A stretch of 64,000 nt of DNA from assembly GCA_963691815.1 (NCBI GenBank), contig OY829652.1:13049027-13113026 (forward strand), given 5' to 3'. The notes under the pieces are model-generated. The model saw nothing but the letters and a program-made list of their open reading frames with translations. It did no database searches and was not told where the DNA came from. The DNA is from Echiichthys vipera (Eukaryota > Chordata > Actinopteri > Perciformes > Trachinidae). Below are positions 12,254 to 24,500 of this stretch, piece by piece; the first letter of the stretch is position 1; the number at the start of each line of letters is the position of its first letter. A program made the translations under genes and the position numbers.

Positions 12254-14479
12254 TCACGTAGTTTTGGTTTGGACAGTTTGCATAAAACATGTGGAATTAT
12301 TCGACATTTGTCACATAACAGTGAGCACATGTTCAACACTGCCCTGAACATATTAGAGACAGTGAGGTGGCAGATTAGCCTGATGCTGCTGTATTCACCA
12401 AGGTTAGAAACCCATTACCACTCTGTGTTTTTAATCCTTTCCACCCATATTTCCGCTGCAACTTGAGCACTGACAACAAAAGAGTGAACACATTTTGAAC
12501 TCAAATTGAAAGCCTGTCATTATAAGTAGCGTGCTCATGTGCCCGTGCTGTGACTCACGAGTGTGCTTCATTCAGCCTCCCACTCCTATTTGCACATGTC
12601 ATCTGCTGCTCTGTCCTCCATCCATGCTAACGTCAGAGGGGGGCTGGCTTTCCTCCTACATACCCTACAGAGCGCGACCAGTTGGATAGCAAGCCTGGTC
12701 CAAATATGCAACCTCTCTGTAGAGGCTGTGATCGACAGCAGACACAGAGGGCCCTCATACTGCCTGTCTAATTACCAGGCTACACGAGGGAAAAGTCAAA
12801 CAGCACATGGTGTACAATATCAGCTCAGTGTACGCCTTTACATCCTGCTCTGCTTTTGATTCTGTCCTTGCCTGAAGCCCAGCCAAGAAGCATCCTCAGT
12901 GTCTTCTCTGTCTTCCCCTTTAGTGCTCCTGTAACTCACTCAAATGCGCTCTGGCCGGCACTCTGCAACGTTTGTGGATGCTCTGACAGACGGAAACAGA
13001 AATAGCTCCACAAATAGACCCATCATCTGGCTCACATGGGAGCAGTAGCCCCACTTCTGTGTGCTCTTGCCTCCTATTTCACGTGTGCCTCAGGCCAAAA
13101 CAAGTGAGCTAAGAACCACAGGGAAATCAAATTTAGAATTATTAGATCATACCGAAGGTATCGAGGGAGAAAGAGAAATGTGGGCATAAATACATATTGT
13201 TGTGAGAATAGGTTGAGTTATGTAGCTTTTTTGCTGTCTGTCAATAACAATCTGGAACAGTTTAATTTGAATAGCTGTATTTACCTCCTGTAACAAATTT
13301 CCAATAACCTGTGGGTCTATTTTAATCTGCAGCATAATAATTGAAAGACAAACTAGCTCTGAATATAGTCAATGAGAAAATGAAAGCCTCCATTTATCTC
13401 TGGATGCCATTAATGTGGCGATCAGATTACTTAAGGCCTCCCTTTTTAGTCCGACATGTTATATGATGCTTTCTGGGTGATGGGAAGGAAGCAGCACAAA
13501 AATAGTGGAAACTGAGTATGCACAATGCCAGCAGACTTTGGAAGAGAAACAACATCTGCAATAAACATTTAATTCACTCATTTTCCTCCATCATCAGCAA
13601 ACGTTTCAAATTTAACTTTAGGAGAGAGCATACATTCAGTAAAACTAAAAATCTTGATGTCGTTTCACAGCGTGGGAAAGTGGGAGGTGCGAGACTGTCA
13701 ACAGCTCAGTCACACCACCGACTGTGATGCGGCTCCAGAGCCTGTTTTGTTCTCTTCTTTTTTTTGTTGTCACGTTGTGACAGACGTAAACATTGTCTCT
13801 TCCTTGAACTCCATGTGTCCTTGAGCAGGTCTTCCGCTTCCCACTGCAACCATATTGCTCTGCATCTCCTTCTCTGCTGCATGACCAATCTCATTTCAAA
13901 CCCTTGCACAATATCAGTGTGGAGATGAAGTATGAAGAACGCTCAGTTTTAAAATACAAATATAAACCTGTGTACATTTAACTTAGAAAGACTACAGCTT
14001 TCTTAATAACTCACAACTGAGTTACCCCTGCAGGACATATGGAGAATAAAGTATCCTATTGGCAAGAGAAGGGCTTCAAAGCTCTGCTACAGTGTCAAAA
14101 TGCTTCTCCATCTGCAGAGTGGCTCAGAGGACAGACTCACACCTGCCAGAGTAGGTGCAAGATGGCACATACAAGCATTGACGTACATACTGTACATCCA
14201 ACAAGTTTAGAACATGTCACTTAAAATGAAAGTATTTCTTGTCAAACTCTGATCTGAACTGACGTTGGCAGTCGCCACTTTCGGCGTCTGTTATCGAGAA
14301 AAGATTTTTTCTTTCTACATTCCATGTTAATGTGGGCATGTCAAAACAATTAGAAACTATTTTTATTATAATTTCATCGTAAAGTATATCCTGATTTTAT
14401 CTGAGCTGCTCGCTTGTTTCATTGTTTTTAGTTTCTTGTGTATATAATGTTTTCCCTTCATGTATTTTAGACTTCTAGT
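12254..14479. other. intergenic, no gene seen
   Basis: A frame at 12563-12859 was considered and not accepted. Base composition is somewhat higher in G/C around 12,560-13,080, which might mark a regulatory region, but no motif stands out. Confidence 0.55.
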
Positions 14480-14632
14480 TCATTTTATTATACTTTTGTT
14501 TTGAATGTGTTCGGTTTTTATTGTAAAGCACTTTGTAACTGTGTTTTGACAGATGCTATATAAATAAAGTGTATTATCAATATTAATAATATTAATATTA
14601 TTTTTGTCATTATTATTATTATTATTATTATC
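14480..14632 (+). mobile_element. LINE 3' tail ending in an ATT repeat
   Basis: The stretch GCTATATAAATAAAGT followed by (ATT)n-type repeats at 14582-14632 is the characteristic 3' terminus of a fish LINE. Nothing upstream is recognisably coding. Confidence 0.5.
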
Positions 14633-15064
14633 ACCAGCTGCACCATCACTGACATTCTGTAAAATAAAAAATAAAAAATAAAAATAAAGAGCTGGTTGGA
14701 GAAAGAAGTTAGATCATTTATTCAAGTAAAGTAGCAATAACACAAAAATGCTTAGTTTTGCATTTGATCATATTGAAAGAATTTTCAGCAACAAGTTCTT
14801 GAAATATAGAAAACTACCCCTAGGATTGTTTGTATTATATATATTCATTTTATTTAGTTATTTTATTTAGTTAGCATTGATGTCTGAGTGACAAAGCTGG
14901 ATTTAAAGTACCTTATGTAATCTGGGGTAGTTTAACCTGGAACGATTCAGCATACTTTACATTAAATGATAATATATGTTCTTGTACTAAATCTTTATCT
15001 GCAATGTAATAACAGCTTTCAAAAAACTGTGGTGGAGTAAAAAGAACAATATTTCACTCTGAAA

Positions 15065-15500
15065 TGTAGATAAGTAGAAGAAGAGACTTAGAGACTTAGA
15101 CTTAGACTTAGACTTCTTCTTATTGATCCCTTTGGAATGATTCCCGCAATGAAAATAAGTTTCCAGGAGCATTTAAAAACACAAGGGAGGTTTAAAAAAA
15201 AGATAATAAAAAAAATACAGTACAAGATAAACAATAAACTCTTAGCTAAATAAATATAGAAAGTAAAACAATAAACAGTAAGCAATAAACTCTTAGTTAA
15301 ATATATACAGTATATAAAGTAAAGATATATATGAATACAGGTCAAATAAAATTCACGGAAAATTAATTAGAAATGAAAGTTAAGTGTCGAGACAGTGTAA
15401 AAGATAAATGTATGTATGACTGTATATGGCAGAAATGAGCAGTAAGATTAAATTATTGCACTTAAGTGGTGGATTAAGTTATTGCACAAAGAAGAAGATA
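15065..15500 (-). mobile_element. LINE 3' end with hexamer tail
   Basis: Read on the minus strand, GGGATCAATAAGAAG is followed by tandem TAAGTC units (about 15115-15085), the form of a LINE 3' tail. The upstream part is A/T-rich and non-coding, so this is a 5'-truncated copy. Clade unassigned. Confidence 0.45.
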
Positions 15501-16609
15501 AGCGTCCAGGTATGTAAGAGTAGTTTATTAATTAACTGGAAATAGCAAGCAAAGTATAGTCTTAGTTTCTTTAAATAGAGAAATTACATTCCATCACTTT
15601 AACATAAAGATACAGAAGAGACAAACTATTTACAATTGCAAAGCGGCAGCAAAAAGAGAAAACCATTTGAGTCTATAGTCCCAACATGTCTTATTTGCTT
15701 TTACACTTTAGTTTTGCAGTTTACTGTCATAAGGAGGAAAGAAACCTAAAAACGAACTCTCTACTATTACTCTACTCTACTATTACTATATTTCACCGTG
15801 TTTGATGCAGCAGAAAATAACACCTGCTTCCACAGTGGAGAGTTTTAGCTTACAGCCTAGAACCCAGACTTCTATGAACTAAAGTTTTGGGCTGTAAAAA
15901 GTTACTGAATAGCTGCTTCAGGCAAATGACTCTGTATGTGATAGGTCCTCTGAATGAGGTGTGATCAGCAGAGCCTCTCCCCGAGACTCCAAAGTACTCC
16001 AAAAACCAAAAAACACACACCCTCCTTCTTTTCCTCCCTCCCTCCCTTCTGCTGTAGCACACACAAACACCCCTCCATGGGTGAGTATCAGTGGGTGGAT
16101 ACTGGAAAAGCTTCCTATGGTTGACCTTATAAGGGTGTCAGGAAACTGCTGATTTCAGGTTTCAGGGCTCAAATGGCTACCCCCACTCCCTGTTACCTCA
16201 GTTCCCCTCCCTCTGTTACAGCCAAGCATCCTGTCTTTATCAGCTCATATTTCACACAGCAGAAAGGCCAGTGCTACTAGATCCACAAAGGCCTTCTCGC
16301 AGCATGACTCCTCAAGATAACATGCTGGATTCTTTGCCTACTGTCATCCTGAGAGCATCTATATATTATCTGGGGCATCTGCCCTGCTAATGGCAGGATG
16401 CAGACTATATCTTGTTCTTTTCCCACCAAAATAACATGAACTCTGTTGACATTTTACTATACGAGACTGCTGCAACTTTTCAATCCAGCCAGTTAAAATG
16501 TTTACCATCATTTAAAGTTGATACATGTAGTAAAACCTATAATAGCCAACCAACTAGTGCAGCCTTTTAATGAGCCTTTGTATTCTCAAAAAAAAATCTG
16601 CTTTTTGGT
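15501..16609. other. intergenic, no gene seen
   Basis: A fragment near 15,720 (ACTGTCATAAGGAGGAAAGA) resembles part of a dispersed repeat. Nothing else recognised. Confidence 0.55.
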
Positions 16610-16830
16610 TCAGCAGTAGCTCAGTCCATCAAGGTTAATAACAGACCAAGTATGGAGCGAGGAAAGGTAGCTGTGGAGGTGCAAGTTCACCTCCTGGACA
16701 CTGCTGCGGTGCCCTTGAGCAAGGAAGGCACCAAGCCCACAGCTGCTCGGGGCAACCTGCCACGGGCAGCCCCCTCCCCATGACAACTCTCCATTAATGC
16801 ATGTGTATCCTGTTTGTGCATGTATGTATA
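16610..16830 (+). mobile_element. tRNA-derived SINE
   Basis: GTTCAGCAGTAGCTCAGTCC resembles a tRNA-like head with an A-box (TAGCTCAG). It is followed by a body with CCTCCTGGACACTGCTGCGG, TGCCCTTGAGCAAGGAAGGC and CTCCATTAATGCATGTG, which I know as a common fish SINE body. It directly precedes the LINE fragment at 16,861. Confidence 0.75.
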
Positions 16831-16860
16831 ATATTACTCTCTATAATATTAATCTTTAAC

Positions 16861-17435
16861 CGCTTATCTGGGGTCGGATAGCAGGGCCAGCAGCTCTAGC
16901 AGGGGACCCCAAACTTCCCTTTCCCGGGCCACATTCCAGAGGCGTTCCCAGGCCAGTGTGGAGATATAATCTCTCCACCTAGTCCTGGGTCTTCCCCGAG
17001 GTCTCCTCCCAGCTGGACGTGCCTGGAACACCTCCCTAGGGAGGCGCCCAGGGGGCATCCTTACTAGATGCCCGTACCACCTCAACTGGCTCCTTTCAAC
17101 GCAAAGGAGCAGCGGCTCTACTCGGAGTTCCTCACGAATGGCTGAACTTCTCACCCTATCTCTAAGGGAGACTCCAGCCACCATCCTGAGAAAACCCCTT
17201 TCGGCTGCTTGTACCTCATTCTTTCGGTCATTTTCATGACCATAGGTGAGGGTAGGAACGAAGATTGACCTGTAGATCCAGAGCTTTGTTTTCCTCAGCT
17301 CTCTTTGCGTCAAAACGGTGCGATAAAGCGACTGCAACTTTGCCCCCGCTGCTCCAATTCTCCGGCCAAACTCATGCTCCATCGTCCCCTCACTCGTAAG
17401 CAAGATCCCTAGGTACTTGAACTCCTTCACTTGGG
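16861..17435 (-). mobile_element. non-LTR retrotransposon, 3' coding fragment
   Basis: The minus-strand frame 17430-16864 (188 residues) begins KEFKYLGILLTSEGTMEHE, includes LRWYGHLVRMPPGRLPREVF and ends in the RPRGRPRTRWRDYI region. This is the C-terminal part after the reverse transcriptase in a LINE type that is frequent in fish. The 5' part is missing, and downstream there is no intact tail. One frame is open over the whole stretch, so the copy is fairly young compared with the 46.5-kb relative. Confidence 0.88.
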
Positions 17436-20400
17436 GTAAGGACTCATATTGTGTATATGTGCGTATATACAGTATATGTAAAAGTTAATTACGTTAGCCG
17501 TGATTGGCATAACACAACTGTCAAGTTGCATTGTGGGTAATGTAACTTTGTAAATGGCTTCTGATAAATACAAAATATGTGATACTGTCACCTGCTAGAA
17601 CCCTGGTTTAGCATAATACATTTCAAAATACAAATTATACAACTTGATTAATTCAAATTAAAATAAAGACTTTTTTGTCTTTTGTGATTCACATTTTAAC
17701 AGAATAATAACTCCTCCAAAATTTCCACATCATTAACTCATCGTTCCACATGAAGCCGCTTGTCAAGAGAACAGCAGCTGATTAAAATGATTAGAGATAG
17801 CAAGACTTTCCTTCGGCTCAATATTGTAATGAAATTTGTTATTCTAATTGAGCAAGGGTAACACATTTAATCAGCCCCTTACAATTAGCATTTTACACAA
17901 TTTTCTGTCAGGAGAACAGAATTTAAATGCTTGCTGTTCAGTTCGCTCACATGGGTCTAGCCACGTGTCAGTGAAGGCCCAGAGTATGGGCTCCTATTAA
18001 AGGTACTTGTTATTTACTTGAGCTCCTTGAAGCTATTTTCATTCTGCTCTATACTTCTGCTTCACTTCATTTCATAGACAGCTATTGTACGTTCTGCTCC
18101 ACTAAATTTATTGGACAGCTATATACTTTGCAAATTAAGGTTTTAACATAACACAAGATAGGAGTTCATCAAATACATTTATACAGATCATACTACCCAA
18201 ACATATACAAAACAGCCTCAACCAGTTGCAAAATGAAAATGATGCTTTTACATTAATGCACCAGTGATAAGAATCCAATAATATATAATATAAATGACAT
18301 TGACTAAGGCCATGCTGAGCCGTCTAACATTTGATACTTTGAATACAATTCATGGTTTTTAGATGTGACTACTTCTTTCACCACTGATGATGTACCTCTT
18401 TCAGAGAATTGAACCTGTTGGGTTGGTTATTTGGCTGTAGTATTACTATGGAAAGCACATCAGCAAACAGGCAAAAGGGATGCATAATTTAAACAATCAT
18501 GTCTCTCGTTTACATAATAAAATAAAATAAAAAGAAGAAAACAGGCAGTGTCCCCTGTTCCAACTGAAACACTCCTCAGGCAATTAAAACGAGTCAGTAA
18601 AATGTTTCATCTGGCTCAAACCAGGAATCTGTTGGCACAATATTCCACTTAAGCACTTTTAAAACATGAAACATAGAGCAGACTTTTCTCATAAAGGAAG
18701 GATATAATTGCAAAGTGTGGTCTGTTTGAAGACATAGTTAGCCCCAACCCCCCGCTCCCAACCCAGTCTGTTCCACCTCAGGCATGTTGCTTAAACAAGT
18801 TTGAACCCCTTTGCAGTCTATGATGGACACGCGTGTGGGTGTCAGTTTTGATCTTAGAGGATTTATATCACCAACTCTCTCATGAGCTATCCTTCGTATA
18901 GCAAAAAATAACCAACTGTGGCCGAGGATTGTAAATTAAAAACTGACCAATACAAGACACAATTTATCTGAATGTGCCAGTAGAAATTGAAAAATACAAA
19001 ACGGTAAAAAAAAAAACTTTTTCATTCTATGAAACGATTGAGATCTGAATAGCAGATATTGAATTGAGTATGTGGTGCTGCACAATAATTCAAATATCAA
19101 ATCACACACACAGAAAGCAGTGTATGACTTTCTCTCAGAGTATAATAGCATGCTATTCAACATATTAGCCACTCTTTACAGACACAAATTGCCCTTTTGT
19201 TCATCACTTTTCCCTGGAATCCATGAGAGTGAATGCTGGACTTTATTCACAATTCAGATAAAGTGAGGGAGCTGCATAAATGGCGCGTCATACAATGTTA
19301 CTGACATTGGTATTGGTGAAGTAACAAAACGCTGCAGCTGCCTCGAACTGAATAGTTCGCACAGCAGTGCTTTCAAGGGCATGTATCTGGGCAACAGGTC
19401 TTTCAAGATTGTCATCTTTTCATTTTATAAAAACCTGCACGTATCGGAAACAAGCAGAGGAGTTACCCTTTGATACGGTTGTGTTGTTACAGTACATGTC
19501 TGGAGCTGAGTATTGTATACAGCCAAATGTGCCTCAGGAGTCTCCCCACCTGGAACTCGTAAATTTTATTGGTCTATCCTGGCAAGCACTTTGCTATTAA
19601 GGCATATATCTTTATAGAAAATAATATACCATTTGATGTCTGGCCTCTCAACAGTGAGCCCCTTTCTCTTTGTGCAACAGCAGTTATATTTATCAAGTTG
19701 GTTTGGGGCATTCTTTGTATATCAAGACAACATATGCATTCCTCACCCAGCCTGTGGGCCTTCTTTTGTCACCACTGTGTTATCAACTCAATATGCAAAT
19801 GATAGGTTTCACTGGAACTGGGAATGTACTCTAAATGCTTGTCTAACGACTTAAAAGCCAAATGAAATTTTTGAAATTGATCCTGTAGCTGAAACCACCC
19901 AAACAGCATTTTCTCAGCTCATTCTGTTTCATGTAAACCAAGCACGCAGTCTGTTCACAGGGTTGGGAGGGCCACAAAAAGATTTCATACAAAAATGCAA
20001 AACCTGTTAATGTTTGTTTCATTACATATCACAAATCAGGTCAACGATGGGACACAGTTTATGCAGATATAACTTTTACTTTATTGTCAATCGCAAAGCA
20101 GGTAAATGTGTTTTTGACACATTTAATAGATTAGTTAAAAAAAACCACACAAAGTAAGAAAACACAGTTAATAGAAAAGAAATGGTATTATCGCGTTTCA
20201 AAGGGAAGAAATTAAATTGCTTCATCATCTTCATTACTTCATAAGAACAACATGAGTACACATCTTGGTGGGCCTGAAAAAAAAGCTTGTTTATTGAGTC
20301 GACCCTGTGAGAAAACCCATGCTTATTCTTCAGAGATGCACACAGGACAGGAGGACCCAGCAGCAGCAGCCTGCAATACATTTGTCACATGGCATTTACA

Positions 20401-20626
20401 GACAGACACACTCCCCTAATCAACCTACTTTCATAAGTCTCACAGCCTTATATAACATGATTCCAATCCGAGGCACAGCGCCACTTTGCCCTTGGAGAAC
20501 CTTTCCTCTCGGCTCTGACATGTCTTATCATAACAGAGGCAGAGCAGAGAGAGCTCTTTAGTACTGTGTAGGTGTGCGTCGTGCCTCAGGGGGAGTTGTG
20601 TGATATTTAAACACTATCAAATGCTA
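17436..20626. other. intergenic, no gene seen
   Basis: About 3.2 kb with few repeats and no coding signal. Overlapping short frames at 19.3-19.9 kb have no splice context. Confidence 0.6.
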
Positions 20627-20630
20627 TTAA

Positions 20631-21029
20631 AGGAATAGTTTGACATTTTGGGAAAAACAACATTACCTTTCTTGTTGAGCGTTTGAGGAAAAGGAATCGA
20701 TACCACTTTTGCTTTAGAATGGTCACTATGTAGCTGGAGCCAGCAGCATTTTAGCATGGCTTAAAGATGAGTGAAACAGCTGCTTCGTATTTACCATACT
20801 AGATGTGATAGATCGAAATTGTGATTAAAAGCCCTTCTAGGGACGGTTGATGAAAACTAGCATCTGCTATAAACACATAAGATACTTTGGATTGGATAAC
20901 TGTTTTCAGTCTGTCTATTTATATTGTATCTGTCCCTATCAAATAAAGCACAAATAAAAAAGTAATGGTATTGATCATCTCATCAACTCTGCATGAAAGT
21001 GAATGAGCATATTTCCAAAAACTATTCCT
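20631..21029. mobile_element. 399-bp non-autonomous element with TTAA target
   Basis: The ends are AGGAATAGT at 20631 and its complement ACTATTCCT ending at 21029. The left flank is TTAA (20627-20630) and the right flank TCAA (21030-21033), a TTAA duplication with one change. The inverted repeats are short and imperfect beyond the first 9-10 bp. It lies about 500 bp beyond the fbxl22 stop codon and could fall in that gene's 3' region. Confidence 0.65.
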
Positions 21030-21177
21030 TCAAGAATGGAATCATATACAGTAAATGCACCATTCCTGTTTCTAGTTTCTAGTTTATGGATTAGAAATCC
21101 CCCCCTTCCCCTGTTTACACTATAGGACTTTATTACCTCTGCTAAGTTTTGTTTTGTTTTATTTTTGTTCTTTGTCT

Positions 21178-21290
21178 GCAGGATAACAGAAAAACTATTG
21201 GTCTGATTTCAAACTTAGTGGAAGGCTGCAGCATGGTGCCAAGAAACAACTCATTTAATGTTGGAGGAGATCCACATCATGGGGCAGGTA
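21178..21290 (+). repeat. short dispersed repeat
   Basis: CAGGATAACAGAAAAACTAT followed by GGAAGGCTGCAGCATGGTGC resembles a repeat fragment I have seen widely in fish DNA. Low confidence; it sits near the 3' side of fbxl22. Confidence 0.3.
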
Positions 21291-21536
21291 CTTATTACTT
21301 ACTTATCTTTCACTTTCATTAACACAGCAAGATAGGGCATGGCCTTCTAGTAGTGAGCATGTCTGGAATTCTGGTTAGGATTACATGGAATAGAGACAGC
21401 TTAAAAAACACGTCTTTACAAGGAAGACTCTATTTCAGCATGTTTGTGTAAAAAATGATGTACAACCTCTTAACAATCGAGTCATTAAAAATCCAAAAGT
21501 TACAGCAATGCCCATTCTTGTGGTCTGGCATTCCCA

Positions 21537-24500
21537 TCAGGAGAACTGCAGGACTTTCTGCAGTGTCCTTCTGAGCGGCACCCTCTCCTCAGGCTTACTG
21601 TCTGGGATCATATCAGCACTCCTCACTGCACTCAGCTGGATCCCCGGCCTCTTCTCCCTGACAGCCTGCAGCCCTGCCTGAGAGATGTTCCTGCAGAAGT
21701 CCACTTTTACCTCCTCCAGACTGTCTCCATGAGCCGCCACACCCTCCAGGCTGCAGTCGGTGATGCGCACGCAGTTCTCCAGGTGCAGGCAGCGCAGCTT
21801 CCTGCAACTTCGCAGCAGGGAGATCACATCCTGGTCAGTGATGTGTCCACAGCCAGACAGGGTCAGCCAGAGCAGGTTGGGACACCTGTAGCACACACAG
21901 CAGTCAGTCACATCATTAACCAATGACAGGTTTCCGTAAACGTGATAGAGTATAAGCCTGTTCTGTGTCATCTTTAGTCATCACGCCTTAGGACATATTG
22001 TATAGTACGGAGGGATTAGTTTGTTTGCAGATGGACTAGTCTTATGTAAGCAATGCTGTTTGGCGTGTGTGCTTATTTTCAGATGAATACTCTTCAGGTC
22101 TCTTGAATAGAATCAGATAACAGAGAACATAGAGATCAGGGGCTTGATCTGAGCCGTGTGTGACAGAGATGTAAACAACACCACTGTGAGGCAGCAACAT
22201 GATCTGTTTAACGATAGAGCAGTTTGATATGTAGACCAGGCTATCTTTTCTTTACACGCTGTCCCAATGGGCATGTGTTTCCGTCCTCCAAAAAGCTTTT
22301 GTGAATAAATGGGAGAATGGTGAACAATGACAGGATGTTTGATGAATTAAGAGCATAACAAAAATGCATTTTCCCATGCTTAATTTTTACAAGAATTACT
22401 TCTAAAAAATTAATGTGAACTGTTCCTGTGAAATGCATGCTTACTAGGTATCAGGAGTGCACTGCTACCTACTGGCAGGCCAGCAGTACAGAGCTGGCAG
22501 ACCCTCTGATGGCAACGGATTGAGGATGTCATTCACGTTCACTGATGCAGCTTACATAAAGACTTACATAATCTTACCACTTTACCACATGTGAGCCAAA
22601 CATATCCCAGTTGCCTGCAAGTGTTGAGGGAGCTGTCCCAGTAACCTCTGAACATGGGATAGCACAGTCGAGCCACGTGCCATGTTACATTGCTACATGG
22701 GGCCAATGTGGGGCTTTATCAGCCGATGTGACTGCACATATTTAGATTAACCATTAAAAAAAAAAAAATTAAAATAGTAGGTGGGGTAGAGCTCAAACCA
22801 AGCTCAAAAGATTGTTGAGACAGTTGGTGTGTAATAAATGGAGGTAATCATGACATAGATAAAAACTGAATCAACTTTTGTTATATAATCCACCCTCTCA
22901 TGGCACCTCCCCTCACTGTGCAGATATTTTTTATCATTATTTTCTCGATCAAAGCATATAACTCACTGCATGCCACCTTGTCTTTATCTGACCTCATCAA
23001 ATTCCCCACTTACTCTCTCAGTCACAAATGCACACTTGCCGTAAAGTTTTAGGCACATTAAAGGGAAACAAAATGTATACATGTTACTTTTCTGGTCTAA
23101 GAAAGTCCAAAAACATTAGTAAACATGAGCAACATGTGTGATGTCATTAAGTATAAAGTCTGGAAGTGCTCCATATGAATGAATGAATTGGGAGAGATGT
23201 TACAGATGAAAATAAGAGGAATGTGCTGAGTATATGGCTACATTTTCGGTTTCAGAGCTGAGAGCACTAGGTATAAAAAAGAAAACAAACAAAATCAGTC
23301 TCCCATTCATTGTCTATGGAACAGCTCCAGACCTTATACATGAAGATCACAAGTTTGCGACTCATTTCTCTGGTCTCTGGCTTTGAGAGAGAGAGAGGGA
23401 GTAGCTCATGTACACAACTATTGATTTAACTTCCCTAGGCCATGGAAATAACATATTGAAACTGTTTTTCTCCTTTAGGGATCTGATCACGTCTTGTGGT
23501 GGTAAACTGATCTGTGTGTTGACCATTATTAGTTTGCAAAATTGTTTTACTTCACCATTTCCTACCTTTCATTAACTACAAAAACACCAATTAAAAGAAT
23601 AAATTCCACAATTAAGGCCTTGCGTATAAAAATCTTTTTTAAAGCTGGTTATCAGAGAACACAACCACCTCTATTCTTTTTTAACCTAACTACCATACAG
23701 TATATGAAAGGGATTTAGCTGGAGTTAAAATCATTTCCCCCTGGAATTATTAAAGTATTTCTGATTCTGATTCTGATTTCCTATTAGGTCTGTTTATTGT
23801 TTATCAAGTTTTTCCCCACAGCAGGTTTATTCCACTTACGTCCTCTGTGCCTTTGTTTTGATCTAATACAGTTGCAGCTCTTTGAATGTGAGATGAAATA
23901 AAACAAATAACGATGTGGCATTAACAACACAAGGATATTCTGGTGTGCTGTGGGGAAAAGCAAGTGATATCATCCAATTTGTCTTCAGGTCCTTATCAGT
24001 GTTTATACATTTTTGCACATATTCATAAATATAAATGTGTGTGTATGTACGTATACCTATCTACCTACTTACATCTCTCTCTCTCTCTCTTCTTTCCATG
24101 ATGTTGTTTACATTAAAACAAACTGCATGGAGGGCAGTCAGCTCTAAGCTAAGCACAAGCAGAACCACACACTGCCAACCTATAATCATCTCTCTAATGA
24201 TCGGCTTGGTTTTCTAAGAGTTATTTTGTCTGGTCAAATTATCCAGTGGACTCGAAACAGGAACTAAGACATACATTTAGCATTCAGCTGCTTTTGGTCT
24301 CTCAAGTGGAGGGGTTTGTTTCAAATATGCTGAACAGATTTCTGACCCTTTTTTACGGTCTAAATTCAATCAAGAATATTTTCAAAAGCAGGTGTACTTT
24401 GCAAGCAGAAGTCATGACTTATAACTTAAATATTAGCCCAAGACTGACCCTTGTTGGAATTAAACTACTTGTAAATATGTGACCATAAATGCCCCATGCC

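Noticed and set aside
12563..12859. 98-residue frame in a slightly G/C-rich stretch
   Set aside because: Composition is Ser/His/Cys-rich as in chance frames, with no family likeness and no splice sites that extend it.
1..21000. Exons of herc1, the gene expected next to fbxl22 from mammalian synteny
   Set aside because: I looked for long conserved coding segments in the first 21 kb and saw none; herc1 may lie outside the window.
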